NCBI RefSeq assembly: GCF_932294415.1 | Contig: NC_065535.1 | Span: 70,487,362-70,551,361 of the forward strand | Source of the DNA: Quercus robur | Taxonomy: Eukaryota > Streptophyta > Magnoliopsida > Fagales > Fagaceae | Reading direction: 5' to 3' | DNA length: 64,000 nt | Shown here: positions 24,662-37,436 of the stretch, piece by piece | Layout: every line of letters begins with the position of its first letter | How positions within the stretch are numbered: position 1 is the first letter of the stretch | Notes under the pieces: generated by a model | Told to the model about the DNA's origin: nothing | What the model saw: only the letters and a program-made list of their open reading frames with translations | The model's database searches: none | Translations under genes and position numbers: made by a program

Positions 24662-25595
24662 CACATCCAATTTTCATGCAATTTTACAGAGCCATTCCTT
24701 TGGATATCTAGTAGATACCATATCAATTTCATAGTCAAATCATAAAACCATGATTTAATAAAACTCATACAAGATAACATACTCAAATTTGTCCTAACAA
24801 AATTTCATTCAACTTAAAAATTAAACTATTATTTTTATATTGATCCAATTGTCGTGAGGCCACTTCCATTATAACTATGTGTGTCTTAGAATTCATAAGA
24901 ACTACTTCTAGCATCCTAATTTACAGAATATGATTTGATCCAGCTTTTTCATGTTGTAAACATTGAATCTATCACAATGACAACTTTAACACCTTTCTCA
25001 CAAAATCATCAAATAATTGCAAATGGCCTTCATTTTGTGTGGGTATTTTTATACATATACTATACATGTTAGAATACATTAATAGGCATTCAATTGACCA
25101 TAATATCTTCAATATTTCAAATTGCTAACATAACCACAAATTCCAACTTCTAACACTCAAATTAGAGAATATAGAAGGGAAACTAAAGAAAACAATTACA
25201 CTATCAAATTATCCTTAATAGAAAATAATCTTATTTACTTACCCACGACTGAAGCTGAAACTTTAGTAAGAGTTTGATTTCTTCTTGGAGAGAGAGATAT
25301 CTATGGTTTTGGTGAGAGAGAGACAACTGTTGGTGAGAACAAAGAAAGAAGAAAAAAGAATAGAGAAAAAAAAAATAAATGGAATTTGGTGCAGCAAAGA
25401 AAAGATTAGGGAGGATGTTTTGGGTGGGGCACGTGTCTTGCTAAGGGTAATAGGGTGGATGACTCACCCATATACATTTTCAAAATTTACACTTACCACC
25501 CCTCCCTAACCTTATATTCTAGAAAGGCCTAATGAATAAAATAATTATGCACATATACACTTTACCTTTTAAAAACTTCTTTCTATATTTTTAAA
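24662..25595. other. continuation of the LTR-like host element
   Basis: This stretch belongs to the 21441-38540 host element, between its solo-LTR insertion and its LINE insertion. It shows no coding domains. Its last 100 bases include GAGAGAGAGA runs and an 'AAAGAAGAAAAAAGA' purine tract. Confidence 0.4.
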
Positions 25596-25752
25596 AACAG
25601 AGCCTAACTTTTTTTTTTTTTTTTTGATAAACTTCAATTCATAAAACTAAAAACTAAGTACAAGGGGGGGCCTCTTCCAAACAAACTTTAACAAGGCAGA
25701 GAGGAAGGTTGGCCGAATTGAAAAAGAAAGACATATTGGAAGCAAGGGCAAA

Positions 25753-26053
25753 CTAAGTAGCAGAATGGGCAGCTGCATTGCAGCTTTTACAGACCCAAAG
25801 AAAATTACAAACGATAAAACTAGAAGCTAAGTCTCTAATATCTGCGACAAAATGGGATATAGCCCGTGCATTACATGGCTCCTTGGTAGTAGCTGCTTTA
25901 AAGCAAACCTTGATATCTCCTTCAAACAGGACATGGCTCCAGTTTTCTTGAGTAGCTAGCCGGATTGCCCAGTGTAGCGCCATAGTTTCTGCTTGGAGAG
26001 GTGAGAACTTGGGGGCTATTCTGGCCCAGACCTCTTGAACAGCACCTTGAGAG
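25753..26053 (-). pseudogene. LINE RNase H domain, C-terminal half
   Basis: Reads PLQAETMALHWAIRLATQ then VLFEGDIKVCFKAA and RDLASSFIVCNFLWVCKSCN, the typical end of an RVT_3/RNase H domain in plant LINEs. The N-terminal half, with the motif FIKVNTDAAISSS, lies on the other side of the hAT insertion at about 31428-31500. The frame is continuous across the two sides once a single copy of the 8-bp target duplication is counted. Confidence 0.85.
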
Positions 26054-26934
26054 TAGGGGTGGCAAAATCCGACATGACCTGCAAACCCGACACGGCTAAG
26101 CCGTTAATAAACAGGTTATAGGTTGAGGCTAAACGGGTTCGGGTCAAATTCGGGTTGACACGACTAACCCGTTTATTAAACGGGTCGTGTTCGTGTTCAA
26201 CCTATTGAACCCGTCTGACCCGATTAACTAATAAAGGTAATTTTACAATTTTACCCTTAAAACCTAGCTATGATTTATTCTCCTCAAAACCAAACCTAAC
26301 GCCTCTTTGCTGAACCTTCTGTCTCTTCGTTTTCATCAACAGTCATTACTCTGTCTCCTCTGCCTCTTCTTCTTCTCCTCAAAACTCTAGCCTCTCTTAC
26401 AGATATAGATTCTACAATCTACACTATAAAATCAAAACCCTAGCCGCCTCATGTCTCTCAACCCTCTACTCTCTCTTCCCCTCAAATCCCTAGCCAACCC
26501 CTCTAATATCTCTTCCCCTCAAAACCATGGCTGCCCTCTCTTCTCTCTGTTCTCCTTCATGACTTCACAGCTTCACCAGTTCTTTTTCTTCAACTTTCAA
26601 CCACCGAATCCCCTAGGAAGGTATATATGTTATATATTTTCATTTTGTTTTCTTACTTGTTTGTATTCTTTTTGTTGATTTTAAAATTACTAGGTCTTGC
26701 TCTATGATTTCTTTTCAAGTTTCTTTGTATTTGTCATCTTAAAATAAAATAATTGTAGATCCGCTTGTTTATTTTGTTAATCACTATCATGTTGATTGTT
26801 TTTTTTTTTTTTTTTTTTTGAGATAAAAGATAGAAATTTTATTAGATACTATATGATAAACAGTACATGTAACATCAAAATAGGGGAAAACCAGATTTAT
26901 TTTACAGAAAAATAAATACCGTAGAAAACAAACA

Positions 26935-27150
26935 CAGTAGAAAAATAATACTGTGCAGAAAAACACTGTAGAAAAATAACATTGTGCAGAAAAACTACAC
27001 TGCAGAAAAATAACATTGTGCAGAAAAACACCAATGTGCATAAAAACTACACTGTAGAAAAATACCACCGTACAGGAAACACCAGTGAGCAGAAAAACTA
27101 CACTGCAAAAAAATACCACTGTGTAGAAAACACCACTGTGCAGAAAAATA
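26935..27150. repeat. minisatellite in hAT leader (motif around CTGTGCAGAAAAACAC)
   Basis: About a dozen imperfect copies of a roughly 16-19 base motif containing TGTGCAGAAAAACAC. Part of it is repeated near 27485-27565. It lies inside the hAT element between the leader and the transposase frame and codes for nothing recognisable. Confidence 0.75.
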
Positions 27151-27870
27151 TTTGTCACTCTTGTTGCATTGTTTAGTATACTAGTAATCACTATATTGTT
27201 GATTTTTAGTACATAATAGGAGATCTTTTTTACTGATATAAAAAATAAAAGTAGATATGTTTATTTTTTGTTGATTTAAAATAATTTGTCTTGCTCTATG
27301 ATTTAATTTCAAGTGTTTTCTGTTTCTATCATCTTAAAATAAAATAATTGAAGATCCATTTGTTTTTTGTGTTAATCACTGTAATGTTATAGTAGATTTG
27401 TTTGTTTGTTTTGTTGATTTTAAATTTATTTGTTGTTCTTTATGATTTCTTTTCAAGTTTATAGTGATTACTAGTATACTAAACATTGTGCAGAAAAACA
27501 CCAATGTGCAGAAAAACTACACTGCAGAAAACACCACTATGTAGAAAACCCCACTGTGTAGAAAAATATTTGTCACTCTTGTTGCACTGTTTAGTATACT
27601 AGTAATCACTATATTGTTGATTTTTAGTACATAATAGAAGATCTTTTTTACTGATATAAAAAATAAAAGTAGATATGTTTATTTTTGTTGATTTAAAATA
27701 ATTTGTCTTGCTCTATGATTTAATTTCAAGTGTTTTCGGTTTCTATCATTTTAAAATAAAAATAATTTAAGATCCTTTTTTTTTTTGTGTTAATCACTGT
27801 AATGTTATAGTAGATTTGTTTGTTTGTTTTTTTGATTTTAAATTTATTTGTTGTTCTTTATGACTTCTTT
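27034..27870. repeat. 418-bp tandem duplication inside the hAT element
   Basis: The text from TTTGTCACTCTTGTTGCA at 27151 is repeated from 27569, and the copies run on for about 290 bases (ATTTGTTGTTCTTTATGA and so on), a step of 418. At the join, 27460-27484 is a perfect 25-base reverse complement of 27171-27195. Confidence 0.8.
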
Positions 27871-27943
27871 TCAAGTTTATTTGTTTCTATCATCTTAGAA
27901 TTACTAAATTTCTGATCAATAATTTTTCTTTAAATTGGTCTAG

Positions 27944-29992
27944 ATGGAAAGTGATGAGCTGATTCCTATTGACATTGAGTATGAAAGAGAAGACCTTGAC
28001 TTGGAAGATGAACTTGATGAAGTGGCTGAACTGCCTCCACCAAAGAAGGCTAAGACTAAGTCTAAGAATAAGACAAACAACGAAGACAAGAAAAGGAGGA
28101 GGACTTCAACCGTTTGGCATTTCTTTTAGATGCTTCCCACAAAAGATGAAGAAAAGCCTACATGCAAATGCAAGAAGTGTGGAAAGGTATATATTGTTGC
28201 CGGAGCATATGGTACTGGAAATTTGAAGTGGCATTTGAAGGTATGTCCAAGAAAAGACACAATAGATGTTGGGCAGCTTATACTCGGCCAAAATGCAATG
28301 TCTGTAAGTTCACCTAAATTTGATCCTGCAACATTTAGGGAGTTGTTATGTGCTGCAATTACAATGCATGAATTACCTTTCCGGTTTGTTGAGTATGTTG
28401 GTATATGGGCAATATTTGCGTACTTGTGTGTTGATGTCCCTAATATCTCTAGAAATACTGCTAAGAATGATATGGTTAAGATGTATAAGAGGGAAAAAGA
28501 AAGGATGAAATATGTGTTGACATCTATTCCTGGTAGAGTTTGTTTGACATCTGATTTGTGGACTTCTATAACAACTGATGGTTATATGTGTGTTACAGCT
28601 CATTTTATTGATGCTAATTGGGTCTTATAGAAAAGAGTGTTGAACTTTTGCTTTATGCCGCCACCACATAATGGTGTGTCTTTGTTTGAAAAAGTCTATA
28701 AATTGCTATCTATGTGGGGCATTGAGAATAAGATTTTTTATGTGACGTTGGACAATGCTTCTTCCAATGATATTTATGTTGACATGCTTAGAACTCAATT
28801 GAAAAATAAGAAAGCACTTGTTTGTAATGGTGAATTTTTTCATCTTTGTTGTTGTGCTCATATTCTCAATTTGGTTGTACAAGATGGATTGAAAGAAATT
28901 GATGTTGTTGTTCAAAAAATTCGTGAAAGCATTAAGTATGTAAGAGGCTCACAAGGGAGGAAAAAAAGTTTTTATGAATCTGTTAAGCAAATGGATTTGG
29001 ATGGTAAGAAAGGTTTAAGGCAAGATGTGCCTACTAGATGGAATTCAACTTTTTTAATGCTTCAAAGTGCTCTCTCTTATTGACGTGCTTTTCAACTCCT
29101 AGAGTTAATTGATTACAATTTTAAGCACTGTCCTATTGGTGGTGAGTGAGAAAAGGCAAAAAAAGTTAAAAAGTTTTTGGCTGTTTTTTATGATGCGACA
29201 TTGGTCTTTTCTAGCACAAAATATCCCACAGCTAACTTATATTTTCCACAAGTTTTCATTGTTTATTTTACCTTGAAGAAAGAAAGTGATAGTGAGGATG
29301 AGTACATGAGAAAAATGGCAGATCAAATGCTTGTGAAATTTGAGAAGTATTGGATAGAATTTAGTGTTGTGTTGGCCATAACAGTGGTCTTGGACCCTAG
29401 GTATAAGTTGCCTTTTGTTGATTGGTGCTATTAGAAGCTTTATGGGTATGCTAGTTCACTCAAATATTTGAAGGTTCGTGAAAAATTATTTGCTTTGTTT
29501 GGGGAATATGTGAGTAATGTTTCTGCACCTTCAATATCTTTTGAAATGGTGGTCAAGCTACTCAAGAAACTAAAGAACAATATGCTAATGAGGGATCTTT
29601 GTTTATGATGCAATATGTTTTTTCTTTTTTATTTATTTATTTATATTATGTTATTTATATTCTGCATAAATTAATATCTATTATGTTGTTTTTGTATGTA
29701 GGAATTTGATTCTTTTCATAGTATGGATATGAGTAGGCAAGTACAAAAAACTCAATTGGAGCTCTACTTGGATGAACCAAGAGTAGATAGGAATGCAAAA
29801 TTAGACATTCTTGCTTTTTGGAAAGGAAATGAATTTCGGTATCCTAAACTTGCTGCTATGGCTCGTGATGTTTTAAGCATTCCTGTTTCTACCGTTGCTT
29901 CAAAATCCACTTTTAGTGTTGGGGGACGAGTCATTGATCAATTCAGGAGTGTGCTTAAACCTGATGTTGTGGAGGCATTGGTTTGTAGCTGA
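27944..29992 (+). pseudogene. hAT transposase (BED zinc finger, RICESLEEPER-like), inactivated
   Basis: It begins MESDELIPIDIEYERED, an acidic then Lys-rich N-terminus. A BED zinc finger follows (CKKCGKVY, then GTGNLKWHLKVC). The central RNase H-like core shows LTSDLWTS, VTLDNASSND, CCCAHILNLVVQDGL and DVPTRWNSTFLML. The DUF4413-like part has VVLDPRYKLPFVDW. The C-terminal hAT dimerisation domain has LAFWKGNE, YPKLAAMARDVLSIPVSTVAS and STFSVGGRVIDQFR. All blocks share one frame but are cut by stops at 28127, 28628, 29081, 29147, 29432 and 29990. A possible frameshift lies near 29550, and a probable intron spans about 29613-29701. Most stops could come from single C-to-T or G-to-A changes. Inactivation looks fairly recent. 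Confidence 0.9.
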
Positions 29993-29999
29993 GATTGGT

Positions 30000-31419
30000 T
30001 ATATGCAAATATAGGTAATGTATTTTTTATTTATATGTTGGTTGAATGAGTTATAAGTTTTATGATGATTTTTTAAAAAGAAAATAATATATATATATAT
30101 ATGTCGGATTTCCCATGTTATGTCAACTTTAAATGGCAGAAACGTTGCTCTATGGACAAAATATAATAGTTTATAGATGTTATTTGGAAAACTTGGTAGA
30201 CAGTAGACAATATTTATGATGTGTTATCCTATCATTGTTGTCCAACTTAGCTATCAATATCTATGTAGGATCATGAAATTTCTTCTCCTTTTCTCTTTAT
30301 GACATTGTGGTAGAAACTAAAACTTTACCTGTGAAATTAGTGTTTTATAGCTATTAATTTATAAAATACGAACTCTGAATTTTATGGAGCTTTTCTAAAA
30401 GTTTCAAATTTCAGTATTTCCTTGTAAAGCTCTTTTTAGCTTTAAAAACTCACAGGTTAAGTTCTGCTTAATGTAGAGTTAATATGTATTATTTTTTAAA
30501 ACATAAATTTGTCTAGGTACAACTGTATTTTTATCCACATTTATCTAAGTTCATTACTACTAATTACTACTATGTGAATTACTATTATTTACTTAATTGT
30601 TTCAATTGCTTGATTACCCACAGTTTCTAAATTTCTTATTTATAATGCTTTGATAAGTTTTTAATGTTTCATTAAATTTTTTGATGTAGAACTTGCACAG
30701 TCATAGTTGGAAGAGCTCACTGAAGATATAATGGACATGAATATCAATAAGGATGAGCACATGGAAGACACCTCTTCAATGGGACCCTCAACCTCTTCTA
30801 ATCCAGTTTCTTAATCAACGATGTCTTTTACTTTTTGATGTGGCACTTGGATGGTTGGACTTGGATTTTTTTGCCATCATGGAAATATTGAACTGCCATG
30901 TAATTATTTTGGTTTGTCTTTTAGTTTTTGAGATGGCACATCAATGCCATGTAATAATCTTGGCTTTTTATTATGGAACATTGACATATTATTGAATTTG
31001 AATTTGATTGTGTGGAGGTTGGAACCTTTTGGACTAGTAATTTTATTTTGAAGGAATGAAAGAATTATTTACTATTGTTATTATTTGAATTTTTATTACT
31101 TGATTTATGGTTGAATTATAAATTTAGATACATGGGAGTTGATAGCAGGTTATTTGGGTTAAGTTTAATTAAACAGGTTGTTCAGGTCATAATCAAACAG
31201 GTTATTAACAGGTTATTTATGTCGATCTTAACTTGACCTACTAATTAAATGGGTTAAACGTGTCGTGTCGGGTTACTCGTTTAATAAACAGGTCGTGTTA
31301 GGGTTGAGGAATCCTAACCTGATTACTAAACAGGTCGGGTTTGGGTTGACCCATATAACATAATACTCATACCTCAACCCAACACGAACCCGACACGCAA
31401 ACACGAATTTCCACCCCTA
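30000..31419. other. 3' part of the hAT element
   Basis: Non-coding AT-rich tail of the hAT transposon. The last 250 bases carry the subterminal CGGGTT / GTGTCGGGT words and the terminal inverted repeat. Confidence 0.6.
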
Positions 31420-31427
31420 CTTGAGAG

Positions 31428-31920
31428 TCCCTAGCAATGACAACGAGAGCAGAGTGTGAACTTGAAATCGCTGCATCTGTATTGACCTTGATGAAGCTCG
31501 GTGGGAGGGGTGACTACCTTATAGTAGGTGGGGCTGGTGTGGATGGTTGTGGTTGTGAGATGATGATGGAAAATTCGTGGGACCTAGAGAGAATGCTTTT
31601 GATGGATTGAAGGAGGTCTACCTTTCCCCCTTGTTGTAGAAAATCGTTTCGGGTATGCCATATCTCCTCGATGGTGAGAGCCATGTAGAGTGAAACAATC
31701 CACTAGTCTTGGGCTTGGCATAAATAAGGTGGGGGGTTGAGGATCAATTTGACCATGTCAAGATTGGAATGCAAAGGAAGCTGATCAGACTTGAATCCCC
31801 AGCAAGTGGCAAACCATATGGCTTTGGCGGCAGAGCATTTAAAAAATAGGTGTATAGGAGATTCAACTACTTAGTTGCAGAGCAAGCAATTTGGGTTGTC
31901 CACCCCCATTTTGATCATGA
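31428..31920 (-). pseudogene. LINE zf-RVT / RNase H linker segment
   Basis: The minus strand reads VDNPNCLLCN, FFKCSAAKAIWFATCWG and ALTIEEIWHTRNDFLQ, then PPSFIKVNTDAAISSSHSA. This is the end of zf-RVT and the start of RNase H in a plant LINE. It is bounded by the hAT insertion on one side and the solo LTR on the other, and contains several stops. Confidence 0.8.
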
Positions 31921-31925
31921 GGTTG

Positions 31926-33283
31926 TGTTGGAAATATGAATGTACGCAGTGGAAAATTAACGGATCTACTTCATTCACAATTGTTAACATGTACTATGTA
32001 AGTTTTAGAATTTAGGAATAAGAGAGTGTATTTTGGTGTGGTGAATTTTAAAACCAAAGATCAAAAGTTCTTGGGAACCCTTTTAATCTTCGCTCCAATT
32101 CCACTTATTGCCCAAGAAGTGTGGTCTCTCAATCAGTTTGTTCGAGGAGAATGCAAGAGTCTTACACTAACATACACACCATTTCATGTTCTTAAAAATT
32201 CTGTATGTTTCTCTCTACATAACTGATTATCTAATTGGGCTAGCCTTTTGGGCCTTTCCAGTTGGGCTTTAGTGTGTGGCTTAGAGTGGGACCAAAAGGG
32301 AACAAATTAGACTTTAGCTCCAATGGGCCTTGGGCTTTTTTGTTAACTCTTGACAAGTCAAAAGTTACCATTAATTATATTTAATACCACTATATAAATA
32401 TAATTGCACTCTAGGCCTTATTAATAAATTATATCTCAAGACTTTATTATACATGCAACCCCTTCATAAAATATTCGTAGTAATACAAAGTCATGAATGT
32501 AGACTGCCACTTTGTAAATTACTACATCTTAATCCTTGAGTATCCTGTTTAATCTTTTTAAGTTATTCATCATATATTTATGAAATCCAATTTCATAAAT
32601 ATATACTTTAGTAATTTCTTATCAAAGTGGTTAGGCCTAACTCTCCGAATAACCGAACTCATTAAACTTATCTCAAGGGAATATTTTATATCTCTGTTAA
32701 GAGACTATGAATTCCATCTTGAGAATATATGTTCCATTAATACTAAATGTGGCTGCCCAACATACTGAGGTTTTGACCATTATATTAGATCTCACTCCTG
32801 ATATATTAAAGTAACCTACACTTTATGATCAAGTCCATTATTCTCTCAAGATTAAGAGTTCATGTAAATAGAAGTGAGATTTATTATTTATTTGACAGTC
32901 GTTAGGAGAATAATAAATCTCACAGCGGTCCAGTTTAATATGTCTTAACTCTTAAAACACATCAACTAGAAGTCTCCACTTCCATGATTAAGACAAATCA
33001 TCTTAGTTGATATGTTATAGTCTTCGCAGGTGAAATGCCCAATTTCATCACCAACTACAAACTAAAATTCTGAGTTTACAAAAAACTTGTGACTTATATC
33101 TTCTGTGACTAAATCATATAAATCACATACTATGAATCTCATGGACTATATGATAATGTTCGAATATTCATGTTACAATTATTTCAGATAATAATAAAAC
33201 AACTTTATTAATCACAACGTTAACTCATACATAATGTTATACGTAGCATCATACAATAGGATTTTAGGGAACTAATCCTAACA
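31926..33283 (-). mobile_element. solo LTR, family 1, minus orientation (fossil)
   Basis: A 1358-base sequence whose minus strand begins TGTTAGGATTAGTTCCC and ends ATATTTCCAACA, flanked by GGTTG at 31921-31925 and 33284-33288. It is the sister of 23296-24656. It inserted into the zf-RVT part of the LINE and is therefore younger than that LINE. Confidence 0.85.
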
Positions 33284-33288
33284 GGTTG

Positions 33289-36200
33289 TCTCTTATGGGG
33301 AGAGCATTAGCACCAAATCTCTAAAGGAGCATCTTATTCTTTCAGGGGCTTTGAGCTTCCACAACAACTTCCAGTCAAACTCCACAATATGGGGGGTAGT
33401 GTCTTGGGAGATGATTTGTTTGTAAGCTGATTTTACAGAGAAACAACCTTTCGGATCTGGCATCCAAACCAACTTGTCAGTCCTCGGTTTGATGGGGATA
33501 GAGATGGAAAGAATAGCTTGGGCGTCTGGAGGGGTAAACAACTCATGGATTAAAGGGGTTGTCCAGTAATGAAACTTGGGATTAATGAGCTGAGATACTG
33601 TCAGAGGTGTTAAAGGTGTTTAAGCATTTCTGGGGGATGGTATATATCCTTGAACCCACGGCACCCACGGGTCAAGCCATACATCTATTGATTTTCCATC
33701 CCCAATCATGTAACAAGCACCTTTGGTAGTGATGCCCATAGTTTTTTCAATGGCTTTTCAAATTGGGGATGCCTTTTTCAATGCTTCGGTTTTGAGTCAA
33801 TCCTCCTTGACCTTGTATTTTGATCTCAAGATCTTTATACACAAGCTATCTTCTTTAGTTACAACCATCAAAGCTAGTTTTTCTAGTAAAGCATTATTGA
33901 TGTCTTTGGCCTTTTTGAACTCGAGGCCACTTTCTTTTGTTGGGCTGCAAAGATAATCCCAAGCTTTCCAAGCGATAAACTTGCTGTCTTGTTGCTTCGG
34001 TTTCCACCAGAACCTTCTTGTGAGGGAGTCGAGTTTATCGCATACTTTGGTAGGGATACTGAAGGTGGACATGGTGTAATTTGGCATAGTTTGTGCTACT
34101 AAATTTATCAGTGTCCTTCTACCAGCCTAAGACAGGTTTTTACTTCTCCACCCCATAAGCTTGGCGTTAAGTTTTTCCTGGAGGAAGGCGAAGTCTTTGG
34201 AGGGTGCTTTTGAGAGAAACATAGGGCCACCAAGGTACATTGCATCCCTTTTCAGATTTCTTACTTGGAGTATGCTTTTGACAACACTTTGGGTGGGGCT
34301 TTTGGTGTACTTGGAGAAGAACACTCTGGATTTGTTCTTGTTGATGGCTTGCCCCAACTAGCTACAATATTTATTCAAGACCTGAACCAAGTTTGAAGCA
34401 TCTCCCTTGGTTGCCTTAGTAAATAGCACAACGTCGTCCGTGTACATGACATGGGTGATGGTTGGGCCAGAGATGCTTGTTTCGATGCCACATATATTAT
34501 TCGACCTAAGCTCATGATCAAGCAACCTGGATAAAACTTCTTGCTCCAGGATAAAGAGATAAGGTGACAAAGGGTCGCCTTGCCTAAGTCCTCTGCTAGG
34601 CTTGAAACTCTTTGTTTTACCCCCATTGACTAGAACCTCAAATGAGACAGATGATATGCAGGAGATAACCCAATTTGTGAAGGTGTCATTGAAGTCGAAA
34701 TAGAGAAGGATGGCTTGGATGAACTTCCAATTGACTTTGTCATACGCTTTTTGGAGGTTGAGCTTGATTGCCATGAGACCTGGGCTTGTTTTTCGGGATT
34801 TAAAGCTATGAACAATTTCTTGGACAATAATCTGGTTCTCGATTATCCATCTGTTGGGAATAAAGGCCAATTAGGTGGGGGAGATGAGCTTGTCAAGGAG
34901 AGGCTTGAGTTTGGAGACAAGAATCTTAGAGATAATCTTGTACACAACATTGCACAAGCTAATGGGCCTGAAATGATTAACAGATGTAGGATTAGTAATC
35001 TTAGGTATGAGAACGATTAATGAGTTGTTTACCTCTTTAGGCATAGAGCCTCTTAAGAAGAAGGATGTCACTGCTTTGATTATATCGTTGCCTACGGTAG
35101 GCCAGAGTTTCTTGTAAAACAACACTGGAAAACCGTTGGGGCCAGGGGATTTCGAATCTTGCATCTGGAATAATGTGGATTTAATTTCATTTGGGGATGG
35201 GATTTGCTTTAGAGTCTTGTTTTCATCCTTTGTGATGCAAGGCAGGATCAAGTGTTCCAGATGATCAGGGAAGCTTATGTCTTTTTCTTTGAATAGGTTG
35301 ACAAAATAATTCCCAAAGAGCTCCTGAATTTGCTTTGGGTAATGTATCCAGGATCCGTCGTCCGCTTTGATGGCATTAATGCTGTTGTTTCTTCTTCGGA
35401 TAATTGTGGATAGGTGGAAAAATTTGGAATTTTTATCACCAAGCTCGAGCCAAAGCTCCCTTGATTTTTGACACCAAAGGATCTCGCTTCTAAGAAGCCA
35501 TTCTATAAGTTCTAATTGTAAAGCTTGTTCGGCTACCTCGTTGGCATGGGAAGGCGGTGACTCTTGAAGCTCTTTGATTTTTTGGATAAGCCTGTTGATT
35601 CTGTCCTGACATTGGCCGAAAACTTCTTTATTCCATTTCCAGAAAGCATCTCTGGTTGAGGCTTGCCTTTTGTAAAGCTTTACAAAATTAGAACCTGATG
35701 CTTCTATATTCCACGCCTTGTCTATAACAGAGTGACAACTCTTATCTCTAAGCCAGGTTGCTTCGAACTGAAATGGTATGTGGGCAAAACTATCTGATGG
35801 ATTTGTATCTAGGAGAATGGGGGTGTGGTTTGACTTGATGGCTCCGAGGTGATCAATGGTGGCTTTTGGGTAAGCCAGTCTCCAAGATATACTTGCAATC
35901 CCTTTGTCGAGCCTACGTTTGATAATGGCATTTCCCTATTTTCCTTTGGCCCAAGTGAATTTGTTCCCTGAGTATCCGAGGTCCACAACATTAAACTTAA
36001 ACAACAACTCCTTGAGATAATTTATGGCCGAGGTACCACCCTTTTCCCCCCTAATTGCTCTTCATCATTGATGATGAAAGTGAAGTCTTCGATGCAAGCC
36101 CATGGGTTGTGGTGGGCTTCTAAGAGAGCAAATAGGTTCCCCCACACTTTCTTTTTCTTGGAGAGATAAAGGGGTCCATAGAAGCAGACTAACAAACAAT

Positions 36201-36420
36201 TGGTAACCGAATCAGAGATATTGACTGCTATAAGATATCTGTCAAACTCTACTTCTTTTATCTACAAGCCATTCTTCCATAGAATACATAAGCCTCTTGC
36301 TCTGCCCTTTAGACTCAACCACCAATTTATTATCAAACTTTAAATAACTTTTAACATATTCCATATGATTAACATCAGCTTTAGTTTTTGAAAGGAAAAT
36401 AAAATCCGGCCTAGCGCCTT
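33289..36420 (-). pseudogene. LINE ORF2: endonuclease and reverse transcriptase
   Basis: From 36300 downward the minus strand reads endonuclease blocks (NPWACIEDFTFI, VDLGYSGNKFTWAKGK, IIKRRLDKGIAS). These are followed by reverse transcriptase blocks: DSKSPGPNGFPVLFYKKLW, FRPISLCNVVYKIISKIL, LQKAYDKVNWKFI, GLRQGDPLSPYLFIL and the catalytic YTDDVVLF in place of the usual FADD. The C-terminal RT/thumb part (TLINLVAQTMPNYTMSTF, RRFWWKP) and the start of zf-RVT follow to 33293. From 35251 down to 33293 all open blocks share one frame and are separated only by in-frame stops (for example at 34871-34873), so decay is mainly by point changes. Confidence 0.88.
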
Positions 36421-36876
36421 TTATTTGAGCCCCAAGGGCTCAAACTGTCGAGGCTTTGCATATGCCTCGATAGTTTCAGTTGAGTATCCTTATGGGGAAT
36501 TTGGGGGCATGATAAGGCCCACCTCCTCGTCTGTAGAGTTAGAACTGAGAGTGCAATCAGGGGTAGAGACATTAGGTGGGGTGAAGAGAGACTCACCATG
36601 GGTGGACTTTTCCTTTTCGTCGAGGAAGAAAAGCTTAAGCTTCGATCTTGGGATGAAGGTGACAATGTTGGGGTCGAAATATACAGGTTCAGGTCCTTCC
36701 ACTACTTTCCTTAGTCTTTTGGAGAAGTACTTAAGATCAAGCCTGGATATCTTTCTTTTTTGGCTATTAAAGGGAGGCGGTGATTGCTGTTGGTTCGATG
36801 ATGAGAGGGGATGTTGAGTGATAGGGTTGTTGTAAGGATTTGTGGACGCCGATTGTGTTGTGGGATCATGGATGGG

Positions 36877-37215
36877 CTATGGGAGGGTTAAATTGTGCTG
36901 GTTAAAAGGTGGGCTGTTTGTTCTCACAATGGGAGTAGATGGGCTGACATAAGTGAAATTGTTTGTGGATGGGCTTGGAATGGTGGGTGTGGGGCTCTGA
37001 ATTGGGTTGAGAGGCGCAGATTGGGGGGGGGGGGGGTTTATGTTACTAGGTGCGTGTGTTGGGCTTGGGCTTGAAGGAGTTAGGGGAGTGAACCCTATTG
37101 TCACTGGGGTTAAGAGGATAAACTTGCGTGTGGGAGAGTTATCAAGTGAGCTAGGCGCGTGAGAGGTCGTTGTGTACGTCTCAAGTGCTGCGTGTACAGA
37201 ATCTGAGGGTGCCAC
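36877..37215 (-). pseudogene. LINE proline/serine-rich linker
   Basis: A 112-codon open stretch rich in Pro, Ser and Thr (TPLTPSSPSPTHAPS, NPIQSPTPTIPSPS) between the zinc knuckle and the endonuclease. Low-complexity linkers of this kind are usual in plant LINEs. It includes a G-run near 37026. Confidence 0.6.
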
Positions 37216-37436
37216 CCTGTAAACGTTCCTTTTGTTGTCCTTTTTTGTTGTCTCGAGATTGCTGAGTACGGGCTGGGGACTTGTGGGTGGCCACGTGGTA
37301 GGGGGTCCGTACTTGTGTACGTTATGGTGGTCTGGGTGTGTTGGATTGGTGGTGCTAGCTATGGAATACTCCTTTGTGACGGAGGAAGGCTAGGCGCTAG
37401 AGGAAGTTATGGTGTTGGGCATGGCAGTACCATCCT

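Larger units (their letters stand above)
26054..31419 (+). mobile_element. hAT transposon, Ac-like, 5.4 kb, with 8-bp target duplication
   Basis: Terminal inverted repeats are TAGGGGTGGCAAAATCC on the left and, reverse-complemented, TAGGGGTGGAAATTCG on the right. The element is bounded by a perfect 8-bp duplication, CTTGAGAG (26046-26053 and 31420-31427). Both subterminal regions are packed with ACCCG / CGGGT-type words such as AACGGGTCGTGT and GTGTCGGGTT, probably transposase-binding sites. Inside is a plus-strand transposase gene (27944-29992) preceded by a long pyrimidine-rich leader (about 26270-26600). It sits inside the RNase H region of the LINE, so it is younger than that LINE. Confidence 0.95.

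Noticed and set aside
26890-27150. A CRISPR-like array because of regularly spaced repeats
   Set aside because: The repeats are contiguous and imperfect with no spacers, in a plant nuclear transposon.
26982-27176. Open frames with repeated KNTTVQKN-like text
   Set aside because: Produced by the minisatellite in the hAT leader.
36425-36817. 130-codon plus-strand open frame
   Set aside because: It is the antisense shadow of the LINE region between ORF1 and the endonuclease.
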